A DNA stretch of 64,000 nucleotides from NCBI GenBank assembly GCA_037447655.1, contig JBBHKE010001856.1, positions 130,428-194,427 on the forward strand, given 5' to 3'. Shown piece after piece: positions 23,541 to 35,131 of this stretch (position 1 is its first letter; every line of letters starts with the position of its first letter). The notes beneath the pieces are model-generated. The model did not search any database and was not told the DNA's origin. It was given only the letters and a program-made list of their open reading frames with translations. A program made the translations under genes and the position numbers. This DNA is from Zygnema cylindricum. Lineage: Eukaryota; Streptophyta; Zygnematophyceae; Zygnematales; Zygnemataceae.

Positions 23541-23658
23541 ATCCCCCTATAAAATGTCATCATTAGATCAATAACAATTTTGGTCTTTCACTCTGCACCA
23601 CGTAACACGCCGGTGCTTTCGTAAGAATATCCGCTACTGTAGTGTTGTGTATTGAAGG
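23541..23658 (-). pseudogene. C-terminal end of a family-2 copia pol
   Basis: On the minus strand a short open stretch reads ADILTKAPACYVVQSERPK, the usual end of copia RNase H/pol (ADILTK). It is followed by TATAGGGGGA (about 23550-23541), which looks like a polypurine tract, after which an LTR should start. The remnant therefore ends only about 550 bases upstream of the subtilase ATG. The preceding part of the domain is displaced to 24600 and beyond by later insertions. Confidence 0.7.
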
Positions 23659-24126
23659 CAGAGGTCAGAAAAGTCAAAAATTTACATTCTCGAAACCGAC
23701 AATATTTTTTTTATCAAAATCTGAACACCAAATACTCGACCGGGTTATGTCACGCTCCTAAATTGTTAGCCGTTCCCCGATATGTTTTACAAGGATATAA
23801 GTTAAACAAAACTCTATTGTTCGCGACTACCCGTACCCGCCCATACCCTAATATGTACAAAATTAATAGTACATCTCCCTAATACCTTCCACGATAACAA
23901 GAGTAGAAAGTACAATAATGTTGCATAGGATAGAGAGCAGAAAACATTCATTTTTTTTCGTTTTTTGCTTACCCGACCATACCCTATTTTGTTATTTTTA
24001 TTTTTGTGAATCACCCGCCTGAATTCGACCGGCTCCTTAAATTTGGCACCCGAATCCGTTTTGGATCCGATGCGGGCGGTCGAGTAGCGGTTAGGTACGG
24101 ATTCGGGTGCCCGATTGCGACCTCTG
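23659..24126. mobile_element. hAT-like small non-autonomous element, copy 1
   Basis: A 468-bp unit with ends CAGAGGTC...GCGACCTCTG. A related copy in inverse orientation lies at 37608-38059 and shares blocks such as CCGGGTTATGTCACGCTCC, CCTTCCACG and TACATCTCCCT. The ends fit a short terminal inverted repeat. The flanks ATTGAAGG and ATTGACCT agree at five of eight positions, weakly like an 8-bp target duplication. It encodes nothing and interrupts a copia fragment. Confidence 0.6.
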
Positions 24127-24599
24127 ATTGACCTTGCCGATATTTTATATAAACCTTATTTTTGGTACCCAATAATCAATATATCACCTCAATATAACGA
24201 GGAGTTCAATATTGGGATATTTTTTCTTTGTATCGGCCGATATAACGATACTTTTTATCGTGATATATCGAAGTAACGCAGGGTAAAAAAATAATCCAAA
24301 AGAGCCTCCCCAAATCCTGGTCCCCCCTCGTGGCGCGCAATCAGTGAAGGGGGAGCGCAGGGGTTTCACCTGTATGATTCACCATACGATTTACTATATT
24401 GCTTGTGATTTACGATATTACTTTTGCTTACTGTACTACTTACAGTACGATTCACCGTACGGTATCTGTACGAGCACACTCCTACTAAATATATCGCAAT
24501 GAATTTTGTTTGTTCAAAGTGATCTATCAAGCACTTTGACCGTTTGATATTCAATACATCAAATATCCAATTTATCGCGATAAATATTTACTCGATACA
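24127..24599. repeat. AT-rich insertion with GATATATCG and ATTCACCGTACG motifs
   Basis: Rich in TATCG/CGATA palindromes such as TATCGGCCGATA and TTTATCGCGATAAA. Motifs of the same kind recur at 36860-37400. It also has a short GC-rich island near 24305-24365 with CCCCCCTC and GGGGGAG arms, and repeated GATTCACC(A/G)TACG. Probably a further small element inserted in the same copia remnant. Confidence 0.4.
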
Positions 24600-25165
24600 C
24601 AATAACAATGTCTGCGGCTTCCTCCAAAGTATATATGTACAAAAATTCAATCTCATTCGAAGCGATGAAATCTAATATGAAATGGCACTGAATCTCGATA
24701 TGTTTTGTCCTCCTGTGGAAGACCGAAATTTTAACCAACGTCGTGGAACTCATACTAACACAAAAGATTTCAAGCAACCAAAAGAACCACCCTATTCGCG
24801 AAGCATCTCGTTAGTCCAAAGTGTCGCTTTAGATATATCACACGCCCTCATATATTCAATTTCGGTTGAATTGAAAGCAACTATGTTGATTGAAGACGAG
24901 AACTCCAATAAATTGTCACGGTGCCAAAAATATAGACATAACCAGACGTAGATTTCTCTTTATCGAATTTATCACCCCTATATACATCACAAAATCTAAC
25001 ACACTCCAAAGACATCAATCTAAGTCGAAATAAAAATCCAATTTTAATTGTAAATGCAAGTTATCTTAAAAGTCGCCTCACGGCCTCCTTATGAATCTTC
25101 TTAAATGCCTCACAAAATCAGCTCATGACAAAAACCGCGGTCAAAATATCAGGTTGTATTGCAAC
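24600..25165 (-). pseudogene. Family-2 copia RNase H fragment
   Basis: Read on the minus strand, it gives the copia RNase H blocks in order but in several frames: the DILTAVFVMS segment, SLECVRFCD, the STSGYVYIFG block, RTKHIEIQCHFI and EEAADI. These match the element split at 39093-39495 / 45931-47107 better than the family-1 elements. It abuts a family-1 element at about 25165, at a junction I cannot explain by a simple insertion. Confidence 0.75.
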
Positions 25166-25982
25166 CCTTTTACAAGCACCTTGTTTCTCCTATATCCTTT
25201 TACTGCTTCTTCTTCCTCCCTCAAACCTAGAGGCTGAAATAGAGGGAAGTCTTTGGTTTCTCCTTGCTGTCTCATCTTCTCCCCTATCCATAGAAGTCGA
25301 GTCTAATTCCTCCACATTTTTCTCCTCGAAGTCCATAGGAATATGTGAGGTGTCCTGTAACTCTCCTGTTTCTAGGATCTCCCCTGAATTTGCAATCACT
25401 GTCTCACTCGTGTCCTTTTCAGGAAAAACAAAGTTCTCCTCACTTTGGGACTCAAACCTGATTCTTATTTTTTTGGTATATTTGAAGGGGTCAATTGACT
25501 TTCCTTCATCCATAACAACTAGGTGTTTGACCAGAATGATATCTTACTTTGCTAAGTCATAAACTCTATATCCCTTGACATCCTCATCATATTTTACAAA
25601 ATATCCGGGTTTTCCCTTACCATCAAATTTTTAGTTTTTCTTATCCATATCTAGACTGTAAACTTGGCTACCAAATACTTTAAGGTGAGAGATATTCGGT
25701 TTCCTTCCAGCCCATCTCTCATAAGGTGTCATACCTTTGACTGCTGAGGGAAGGACTCTATATTTAATATAGTTGTCATAGTTCATGGCTTCTACCCAAA
25801 ATCTCTTTCCTATTTTCTTGTCAGCCAACATACTACTTACACTATCTCCTAGTGTTTGGTTTAACCTCTTAGCTACTCTATTTTGCTCTGGATTATGTGG
25901 TACATTTTTCTAATGTTGAACTCCCTCATCTCTCAAGTATTCCTCAAACTAGTAAGAGGTATATTCTCCTCCGTTATCACTT
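25166..25982 (-). pseudogene. Copia element 2, integrase end and linker
   Basis: Minus-strand continuation of the element at 30295-33199. It encodes in order the end of the integrase core (DNGGEYTS, EYLRDEGVQH), the SMLADKKIGKRFW block, ISHLKVFGSQVYSLD and the acidic linker up to EGGRRSSKR. Reading frames are 25831-25631 and 25513-25190, with stops and frameshifts between. The part coding reverse transcriptase is missing. Confidence 0.85.
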
Positions 25983-26503
25983 TGTCGGCCAGACTGTGGT
26001 CAATACCGACCAAACTGACGGAGAATTAGGGACCGCAACCGAAAATGGGGCGTCCGTAGACTCAGAGCAACTGGAAAGATCTAACAGAAGTGGACGGAAA
26101 ACTGTCCCGCTGCGGGTAGATCCGGATTGATAACGTAAGTTATCCCAATCCGTGGGCATAAACGAAGAGAAACCCTCGATTACGACTATCAAAGCACGGA
26201 ACGGCCTAATCGAGGTGCGTCGAATAGAAGGCCAAACCACACAAGACAAGTCAACACGCGAAGTCTCTATCAAGACCCGGTGGTCAGATCTGGCAAGAAG
26301 CCGGAATACCAAAACCTCTACCCAAGGCCGAAGGGCCAAATCTATAAAAACAAACAGAGAACTATCTGTTGTTATTTGGTCTAAAATAGACCGCAGAAGC
26401 GACCCAAACTATCATGCAAGAAGCTAAGCAAAAATAGGTCGACGAACAATCATATGAAATGCATCCTCCATATGCGTACACAGACGCAACAAACAACATT
26501 TAG

Positions 26504-26590
26504 GGTTTCATGGAATAATCAACATAAATAAACCCTATGACAACATCTAAGGTTTGATGGAATAATCGACATAAACAAACCCTAGGACAA
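26504..26590. repeat. 47-bp tandem duplication
   Basis: ATGGAATAATC(A/G)ACATAAA occurs at 26510 and again at 26557, each followed by ...AAACCCTA. Two copies only. Confidence 0.75.
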
Positions 26591-27616
26591 ATGCATAAAT
26601 AATGCATATCAAACAAACATAAAATAACATAAATAAATAATAACAAAAAGAGTCCAATCTCACATAAACATTAGATAAACAAAAGTATATCAATAAACAT
26701 ATTACACAAATGCATGACCTAATCGGCAACCCTAAAAGTCTACATCTTCGGTCCCTACTTTTCTAACCAGCATTGATGATTAAATTCCTAACAAAGCTCA
26801 TTCCTATATATACACTTGTGAGCTGTCAATGAATCACTAAGTGTCAAAATAACCAAAGTAAATTACATAACTGTCACTAAATCAAACTAATCGTAAGCGT
26901 ACACCTGAGAGTCAAGCAATCGTAAGCGTACACTTGTCTACAAGTATGATATTGTACACACACAAATTAAACTATCAAAACCCTAATTGATCACTTAAAT
27001 ATAAACATCATAATCAACACTAATTTATAATAACGCAAAAGACAAAACAATGTTACTCCAAATATTTACACCGACGCATCCACATATTCGCGTCATAAGT
27101 GACAACTTGCTTAGTCACTTGTCGATAAGTCCACGTAGTGAACCGACATCGCATATGTACGGTCCACTAGATAATGTGTCATAAAAAACAATGTGGTCCC
27201 TTAAAAATATCGGCGACGTCGTCCGCCCTCCACTTGTACCTCGAACAACTTGCCGAAATCAATTCGTACGATCCAATTCCTGTCCGTACCGAAATCACGT
27301 ACTTCGTCATAAATGCGCCTTGTCGCATTTAAGGTACACGTCATTTTCGATAAATGCATGTCGCAATAAGCGACAACTTAAAGTACATCTGTCAAATACG
27401 ACGCTCCGTACCGGCGGCGTCCCATGTAATAAATTTCATCTGTCGCATTATGTTTCGTACGTGCGACGTACCATTTTATCTTCGTCGATTATCACACGTC
27501 GGATTGCTTCACGATCCGCCGTCCATTTCCTCTCACATTTCGCGCCACTCAATTACTCCATTAATTTTATGTGTACATTTAATTCCCCAATCCATAAATC
27601 CTTTCGAACCTCCACA

Positions 27617-27682
27617 ATATATCGCGTAAATGCGTACGCACGAAACATCGCGTACGCACGAAACGATGTGTTCGCACGAAAC
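27617..27682. repeat. 18-bp imperfect repeats with CGCACGAAAC
   Basis: Units of the type GCGTACGCACGAAACATC repeat three times. The same CGCACGAA core recurs irregularly at 29890-30060, near the other end of the same insertion. Confidence 0.7.
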
Positions 27683-28429
27683 TAACTTTTCAAAAACAAC
27701 ACTATCTAGGCACCTTTCGGTGCAGATCTACAGTGGCACAGAGAATTGTCTAAACAATGCCACCCACGGTGAGATCTATGAATGAAAATCCAATCCAGAT
27801 AGTCACAAAAAAACTCAAGGCCACTCACGGCAAGATAGCATGCAAGGAAAGCAAGGAAAATGCAAATGCTCAAAAAGAAAGGTTCGTAATAGAACCAATC
27901 CACACCGATCCCTCTACACGAGTGTCCACACTTTATCGTGAAGAACCTGTACCCGCAAGGCATCGGGATACTTACAAACACTTTTAATACTCTGGTGAGT
28001 ACTTAAAGTTAACCAGATTTGGTTGAAGCAAGTCGGATTTTGTAGAGTCCTCCGGAACGTGATCCGCCTCGGTTCCGAATAATCGTACCCAGGACCACCA
28101 CTAAACACCCAGGCAATTAGTATCCTGCTAGGGTATGCGTATCAGCGCTATGCCACGCTATACCCAACTATAAAGCAATGATAATTATATGTTATAATTC
28201 GTGCAAATCTAATATATATGAATATATATTTTTACTTTGCTAGGTTTTGATGAATGATTAGATTTGGCAAAGGATAAAGAAAGAGAATATTAAATCCACC
28301 ACAAACCAAACATCAACTAGACATCAAAGGAAGTTGCACTAAAGGAAAGAAAGATAAGAAATATTGAGAAAAGTTCAAAATAAAACATAAAATACGGTCA
28401 AATTGGGCAAAAAGGTTATTCAAACCCTA

Positions 28430-28600
28430 ATACCACGCTGCAAAAATCAAAAATCTGCGACCAAAGGATGGTAATATGCTGACCTAGGGTTAAGAATATC
28501 AAAAAATAAACCCTAAATCCGCCCAAACCCTAAATCTGCGGCCCAAACCCTAAATCTGCGGCCAAACCCTAATTCCGCAGATTAACCCTAAAAATCTGAC
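28430..28600. repeat. AAACCCTAAATCTGCGGCC short repeats
   Basis: Three to four units of about 18-19 bases combining AAACCCTAA (plant telomere-like) with TCTGCGGCC. They lie within the 4.3-kb insertion. Confidence 0.75.
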
Positions 28601-28689
28601 ACAAAATCAGACCTAAATCTGAACACTAGAAATAGAGTGGCAACAAGATAGAAAGAAAAGATTGCAAGAAAGAAAGAAAAAGAACAAAA

Positions 28690-29100
28690 CAAAATGTTTT
28701 TTTTTTCTTTTTTATAAAATAAAATTTATAAATATATTTATTTTTATAATATTTTCTTCAAAGGCAAAACTGAAAGCAAAAGCAATAATGGAGAGAAAGT
28801 AGAATGAAGCTTGTAGAAAAATAAAGCAAAGTCAAAAGGAACAAACCAACTCAAAAATAGGTGGGAGAAAATCTAGAAATGAAAAAAAAAGATTTTCTAT
28901 TGAAAATAATTTAATTTTTAAATTTTTCTTCCTCTAGATTTATTTTATCACACAAAACTGAGAAGTACAACTGAAAATGAAAGTTAAATAGGCAGGAAAA
29001 TAGAAAGACAAAAACAAGAATAAAAACCGGATATGAAAGGTAATATTTTTTTAATGAAATAAAATTTATATTTTTAATAATTAAATATTAAAAAAATAGA
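28690..29100. other. AT-rich non-coding core of the insertion
   Basis: Runs of A and T with AAAATTTATAAATATATTT-type palindromes. No gene is visible. Confidence 0.5.
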
Positions 29101-30120
29101 CTTTTAGAAAATGTGATTTTCAAAAGTGGAGCTTTTGGACAAGAATGCTAAGCTAGGAGGTAGCCACTAGGCTCTCTGGTCTTTATCACATTCTCTACAA
29201 GAGTTATCTCGTTACGACAGCAAAGCAAGAAATATTCCAACCGGAATAAGGGAAAATCTAAATCCGATCAAAAATACACTCCTTTCAAGCCAACCGAAAT
29301 ACAAACAAGACACACACAACACAACCAAACCGTCAAGTTGTCCGAGGAAAGCACAGCAAGGTCCAGATGTGCTCCCTCACAATCTCCAATCTCACACTTC
29401 CACCAAATGACAAACTTTGGAGGGAAACCTTCCGGACGTGGCCTTAGGCCGTGTGGATTAAAAACGAAGGCAAAAAAACAAGGAGAATAGTCTTACTCTA
29501 TTTAGCCTCTATAGCTAGCTAGCAAGGAGAAGAAAGACACGTGGGCAATCGGTGAGAGTGAGAGCAAGAGAAAAGCTCCGCTACCAAGAGAAAATTCTTG
29601 TCCAAAAGCTAAATTCTCTAAGTTTGAGAATTAGGCTAAGTAAAAGCTACGCTAGGCCTAAGCAAAATTAGCCTACGTCTAGTCTACTTTACATGCATCA
29701 AACTACTTAAGATGTTGGCCAATAGGCGGCCAACATCGTCTGCCGTACGCTTGACAAAATCCACCTTCCGAGGGTAAAAACCCTCCCTAACTACATGTAT
29801 GCGCGAACCTACATGGGTTCGCGACTTAAATAAATAGATATATCGAAGCGTCGCTCGAAAATCGCGATGCTCCTCCAAACGATACTCCGCATACATACTT
29901 CGAAATCGCGTGCATACGCACGAATTGAAGAATACCACACGAAATAAAAGGTCTAGCACGAAATACTCGAAATCGCGTCACCTCGCCCAAACGATGTTTC
30001 GCATCCAACTTTGAAAATCGTGTACCTACGCACGAAATAAAACATATCGCACGAAATTAGTACCTTTCAACAAAAACTGAAAATATGAATCGGAATTAAA
30101 TCGCACGTGCGAACGAAACT

Positions 30121-30276
30121 TATATATGCGTGCAAAAATTGCGCGTGCATGCATAAAATCGCGCGCACGTGCCCAAAACCGTGTGTGCGTGAGAAATACC
30201 ACGCGTGCGTGCTTATATCGTGCGCACCCGCCGAATATCGCGCGTGCCAGCATGATATCGTGCGCGCGAGCAATCG
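30121..30276. repeat. 19-bp array of alternating purine-pyrimidine sequence
   Basis: Six to seven imperfect units of about 19 bases, each pairing an AT-rich half (AAAATC, TTATATC, CGAATATC) with a half rich in GCGCGTGC. The array ends just inside the right edge of the 4.3-kb insertion. The frames on both strands are artefacts of the repeat. Confidence 0.8.
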
Positions 30277-30294
30277 ACACGATCCGGCATGACA

Positions 30295-31731
30295 ACTTCT
30301 TATTCTTTTAATGGGGGTTCCATGCAACTTCTCACACCAGGCTTTATATTCTTTGAAGTAAGTTGGTGTTTCAAACTTGGTTTTTAGGAAGTAGACTCTA
30401 GAAAATTTTAACCAATCATCAATAATTGTCAACATATACCTCTTCTTCCAAACTGAGGGTACCCTTGCTAGTCCCCTGATATCTGTGTGGATTAAATCAA
30501 GTACCTTCTCTCCTCTATATATGGCGGCTTTAGGAAAAGGAAGTTTGTGAGCCTCTCTTTAAGCTTAACCACTACAATCATCCACCATTTCATTGTCACT
30601 GAAGTGAATGCCTTCCACTACACGAAGCTTCTTCAATTCCCCCTACCTATCAAAATGCACATGCCCCAACCGATTATGCCAAATCATCAACTTTGGGACA
30701 CCAACATAATAAACATTCTTTTTTTCATTACTCAAATTAAGCCTAAACATTCCTTGGCTACCCTTATGTGCAATGAAGTAAACCTCATCCCCATACATAG
30801 CTGTAAAGACTCCCTTTCTAGTGAAGGTATCAAACTCTTTGTCATCTAACATAAATGTAGAGACAAGATTTTTACTCAGCAGAGGAATATAGAGCACATT
30901 TGAGAAAGTGAGAATAGTAGTCTTACCCTCCACTAAGACTTTTAGATCGACTGATCCCACTAGATCTGTATTAACCACTCTCCCATCCCCATACTCAATT
31001 TCTACAAAAGAGATTTTCCTTAGCTTAGTGAAGAGGTCCTTGTCACGACACATATGCATGGATGCACGTGAGTCGATGATCCATCTTTCTTGTGAAGCTT
31101 CCCAAATTGCTCCAAGTGCACACTTCTGTCTCCGAGGGATCTCTTTCTCCTCCAGACTCTCGTCAAGAAGAAGCTCTCCATCCTCCTCAGAAGACTCGTC
31201 CTCGGTGTCTCTTGTCTGCTTTGTGACCAAAAGTGCCTTTTTCTTCCCTCCGGAAGAACTTCCTCTATAATTCTCTTGGATCCTTGGCTCCGACAGCTTG
31301 ACACAATCTGCAATAAAGTGTCCCAACTTTTTGCAAAAATGACATAGGCCCTTTGGGGGCCTTGGACCTCGAGACTGAACTCTTTCTCCTTTGTATGGCT
31401 TTTTCGGATTTGGTCTCCACCTAGCCCCTCCGGCGGCTAGAGCTTGAACGTTCTTTCCTTCTCTCCTGATTTCAATCGTGTTCTCCTGCACAAGTATCAT
31501 GCGGACCACTGTATTCCACGTCCATGAACTATCAGTCATTCCCTGTACCTTGTACACTATATTCTCATACTCGTCGGGTACATTCATGATGAGAGTGTTA
31601 ACTTTCTTCTTCATTCTACCTGTCCATCTGGCACTCTCTATCTCTATATACAAACAAGAAAGATCATTACAGTAGTCAAACATCTTTCCCCCTTTGTAAG
31701 TATAATTTCCCAATTTTTGCTCTGCCAACTA
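30295..31731 (-). pseudogene. Copia element 2, gag C-terminus to integrase
   Basis: The main frame (31728-30643, 361 residues) follows an in-frame UAG at 31731-31729. It carries the capsid tail (YTYKGGKMFDYC), the zinc knuckle CHFCKKLGHFIADC and the protease site, here WIIDSRASMHMC, so the invariant Gly of DSG is changed to Arg. The integrase zinc-finger start (WHNRLGHVHFDR) follows. After a frame break, frame 30435 onward gives part of the core (IDDWLKFSRVYFLKTK to PIKRIRS) up to the 4.3-kb insertion. Confidence 0.9.
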
Positions 31732-32225
31732 GAGCTCTTGAATTGTACCAGCTTTATAAATCTCTATCAAACTCACCCACAACTCCTTGGCCTTGTAAAC
31801 GTGAAATGGGGAGTTGCCAAAGCTTGTGTGAGGTGTCTCAGAATGAAGTTCTTGGAAGCCATGTTGGTGTCTTCCCACATTTGAGTATCGGTCTCCATGG
31901 TCTTCACAATCGCCGCTCTAGGTGTGGTGGGAATACAAGCAATAGGAGTAAGAGGTGTCTCCTTTTCTTTCCCCATTTCGGACACACTATTAAACCCCTC
32001 ATTTGCCTCCTCTGCTTCAGCAGATGTTGCTATAGAAGACCTTATTTCACCAAATCACGGTGGTGTTCTTTGAGGTGGACGTTTAACTTGTCCACTAAGA
32101 ATACCCCTATATCGTTTTTCACACAAAGCCCTTGTCATCATGGCTTTCCAATAGATAAACCGTGATCCATTGAAGATTGGCACCCTAGAGGGTGGGCCCA
32201 TAACCTGCAATTCTGTATCCTCCAT
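31732..32225 (-). pseudogene. Copia element 2, gag N-terminus
   Basis: Opens with an ATG at 32225-32223, 20 bases inside the LTR, or with the ATG in the primer site. It encodes the VMGPPSRVPIF block, an RALCEKRYRG block and a PPRFGE-like linker. Frame 31985-31773 encodes an SEMGKEKETPLTPIA stretch and the AAIVKTMETDTQMWEDTNMA segment. Frameshifts separate the parts. Confidence 0.8.
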
Positions 32226-33199
32226 TGGAGTACAGAATTAAGGAAGCCTCTAGATAATTATTAACTAACCCACTTTCAAAGGCAACCATTGCTACCCAGG
32301 CAGACAAGCAGACAATCTGTCTACAAACCTGTGCTGCCTAATCTCTTGAGAGTCCGTAGGAAAAAGAATCTCTGAAAACGCCCAACCAAGGGATAAGTTA
32401 TGAGGCAGTAAAAATGCCAATTTGTACAAAATCTCAAAGAGAGAGGTGACTCCCTACCAAAATTTACTAAGTCCTGATTCCCTCTAATAACTCCTATCTA
32501 CTGAAGTTCGGACCAATCAAAATAGTGTACCGTATCAAAAAGTACTATTGCCGGTGTACCTTTTGTACAGCATATGTACGACAAGTCTATTAAGCGAACG
32601 CGTGTCCACTTTTCACTCATCCGTACGTTCCTCGGAATTCCCGCGACCGAATGTTATCTCTCCACGTGGAGCCAGGTCATGCCACGTCACTAAATGCCAA
32701 AGTGACCATTCCGGGACCCCGACCATGAAGTGTGCCGTCGGATAGGATTTCGTATTTGATCTTAAGCGTCGAAACAAATGTCTGATTTATTTGTTACGTG
32801 CGGAATCATATTCGTACTGTATTTGATCCGCTCCATGTAGTTATGTCTGTATTTCCGTTAATCGAAATAACTACCGTAACACAGGATAAGGATTTATCAC
32901 ACCCCATATTCTTTAGCAAACTTCTAAGACAGACCGGTTAGAGCTAACGACTATGCCATGCTCTGCCGGTCGGGGGTTCGAGTCCTGCCGAACTCAACCT
33001 TTTGTTTAGAGTGACTTAGGTCACTCTTTAGTCCTTCACAAGTGGAACTGAGGCAGCCATGGCTCCACAACTCTCTCTCTCCCTCCTTCACTGACTATAA
33101 CAAGTATAGGGGATGGAGAGAGAGAGAGGTGGAGACAAACGTCTTGCGCTCTCTTCACTTTTTATCTAATTTAGACCTACAAAATAATTATTTTCATCA
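32206..33199 (-). repeat. 5' LTR of copia element 2
   Basis: About 994 bp; on the minus strand it starts TGATGAAAATAATTATTTTG (the first three bases are uncertain) and ends GAATTGCA. The primer site GGTTATGGGCCCACC (32205-32191) follows and matches the initiator tRNA anticodon arm exactly. The plus strand carries the best-preserved tRNA-like segment of the window, with GGTTCGAGTCC at 32975-32985. The LTR lies inside the gag of an older copia element. Confidence 0.85.
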
Positions 33200-33704
33200 T
33201 CTTTTGATCAACCAATTCTAGCTACTAAATAGTACCACTCGGGTAAATCTCTATGAGGGCAATCAACAGATTTAATGTCGTTTTCACTTGCAAATGAGGA
33301 GATGTAAGTCCTTGAGTAAGATGGCGGAAAATGAAGTTTTTTGCCGCTATATTGTTGTAATCCCAAGTATCAACATCATTCTCCTCATTCGTTGGAATAG
33401 GTGACATGAACGCTCAATTGGTTGCGATGGTTGTTGTTATAGGTTTAATTGTCTCCTTATCTGTCCCTTTTTCTATCACAATGCTCTCCTTGTCCTCCAA
33501 ATCCTCTTGTGGAGTTGCATCTGCTTTCTGGTAAACCTACTTCCCCCAAACCTTGGAGGAATGGTTGAACTGGATGGATGCCTCACTCGTCCACTTACTA
33601 TCCCACAAAACCTTCTTTCACATAGAGCCTTTGTCATCATACTTTCCGAATATATCGAGCCTGCTCCATTTATTATAGGTACCTTAGAGAGAGGGCCCAT
33701 AACC
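33200..33704 (-). pseudogene. Older copia element (B), gag fragment
   Basis: The minus strand gives MGPLSKVPIINGAGSIYSES from the ATG in the primer site, then ALCERRFCGIVSGR and PPRFGGSRFTRK, and, after a gap, MSPIPTNEENDVDTWDYNN and AAKNFIFRHLTQGL. It breaks off at ATCAAAAG, where the LTR of element 2 begins. Its closest relative here is element 1, not the element that interrupts it. Confidence 0.8.
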
Positions 33705-34084
33705 TACAACTTTGAGACCTCCATTGGCCCTCATAGTAGGCTGTTCATTATAAGTCCCTAGGATAACCCTGACCCCTTTGAGTTTCCACGAGAGCAAATG
33801 CCACCTTGATAGATAAAAATTATGAGCACCTTCACCCTTCTGAAGACAAGACTCCCCTGAGTCGATAGCAAAAAGAATCTCCGAATTTGCTCCCTTTAGC
33901 AGTAAGTTATAAAGGTTCAAAGTTGACCTTTTGTACAGGAGCTCTTTGGGAGAGAGGGGGCTACCTACCAAATTTTCTAAGTCCTACATCCCTCTCTAAA
34001 ACCCTCTACTACTAAAGTACAGCACCAATCACTAGATTGTGTTGTACATAAAGGTATAAGTGCCAAAAAACTTTGTGTACAACC
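33705..34084 (-). repeat. 5' LTR of copia element B, inner (3') piece
   Basis: Contains the family-1 LTR end blocks and the terminal ATGGAGG; it ends GTTGTA, directly followed by the primer site GGTTATGGGCCC. The other part of the LTR lies at 35132-35808. Together they make about 1057 bp, the normal length. Confidence 0.85.
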
Positions 34085-35131
34085 TGAAACTCTGAGACCT
34101 CCATAAGTCCTCAGAGTTGACAGCTTCCAAGAAGCCTCTAGGATAACCCTGACCCCTTTGTGTTTCAGCAAAAATAACTGCCACCCTAGCAGACAAAAAC
34201 TCTGACCTACCTCACACCTGTGAAGACAAGACTCCCCTTAGTCGATAGCAAAAAGAATCTTTGAATTTGCTCCTTGAGCAGTAAGTTATGGAGGGTCAAA
34301 GTTGACCTTTTGTACAGAAGCTCTCTGGGAGAGAGGGTCCTATCTCCTAATTTTTCTAAGTCCTATCTCTCTCACAGACTCTATCTACTGATGTACGGAG
34401 CCAATCAAAATGCACCTCCGTACACAAAAGTACAGCTGCCGGTGTACTTTCTGTACGAACATCGTACGACATGGCCTAAATGTCGACACGTGGTATGTGT
34501 AGATTCGTTCCTGTAATCCTCGGAGATGCCGCGATCCAATGTTATTCCGCCACGTGTCATCCGATGTGGCGATGTCCATAAACCGCCGAAATCCTCTTCC
34601 GCGATCTCGGCGTTAATTCCGACCGTCCGATCAAATTCATATTTAATTGTAGCGGTAATAAATGCATGTGCGATATTCTTTTCTATAAAGAAACAAATGC
34701 GCGGTATTGGTGTCTTATCCGTACCGCTATATGTACTTTTACAATTATGGATCTATGTCTCCCGTAACCAGTTATAGTTAAATGAATTTTCCTACTCAAT
34801 AACATTTAAATAAATATCATACCCTATATTACGTAACATTCGATGAAGACTTAACGGCTCGTCTATCGTCTTCCTGCCGGCCGGTAGGTACTAGGATCAA
34901 ATCCTGTAGCCGGCACCATATCTTTTTAGTAATAAAACCCCTAACTAATATATAATCCTGTAAACTTCTGGTTAGCCTAGGTAGCCATGGCTCTAGCTCC
35001 CTCTCCAATTTCTCAGTGACTACGACAAGTTTGAGAGTTGGAGAGAGAAGTTAGAGGTAGACTGCCTCGGCTTCTTTCTATATTTCTATTTAGACCTATA
35101 AAATACTTAAAATGGATCATTAATTTCTACA
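34085..35131 (-). mobile_element. Solo LTR of copia family 1 nested in another LTR
   Basis: 1047 bp, TGTAGAAATTAATGAT...GTTTCA on the minus strand. The 5 bases CAACC occur immediately on both sides (34080-34084 and 35132-35136), which proves insertion into the LTR of element B. No internal sequence remains, so the full element was lost by LTR-LTR recombination. It is closer to the LTRs of element 1 than to its host LTR. Confidence 0.93.

Larger units (their letters stand above)
25983..30294. mobile_element. 4.3-kb non-coding insertion with TGTC...GACA ends
   Basis: This stretch splits copia element 2 between its IKRIRS and DNGGEYTS codons. It begins TGTCGGCC and ends GGCATGACA, so it has the TG...CA ends and short inverted repeat (TGTC/GACA) of an LTR-type element. 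ACTT lies immediately before (25979-25982) and after it (30295-30298), which may be what remains of a 4-5-bp target duplication. I find no domain of gag or pol; the reading frames inside are short and rich in low-complexity residues. Clear LTR copies at both ends are not evident by eye. It could be a large non-autonomous retroelement derivative. Confidence 0.65.

Noticed and set aside
27191-27685. 164-codon open frame inside the 4.3-kb insertion
   Set aside because: Rich in Arg, Ser, His and Asn with no known motif; it overlaps CGCACGAA repeats.
32934-32995. A functional tRNA gene
   Set aside because: The B box is good, but the acceptor and D stems do not fold and a clear A box is missing. 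The same block sits in other LTRs in worse condition, so it is a relic.
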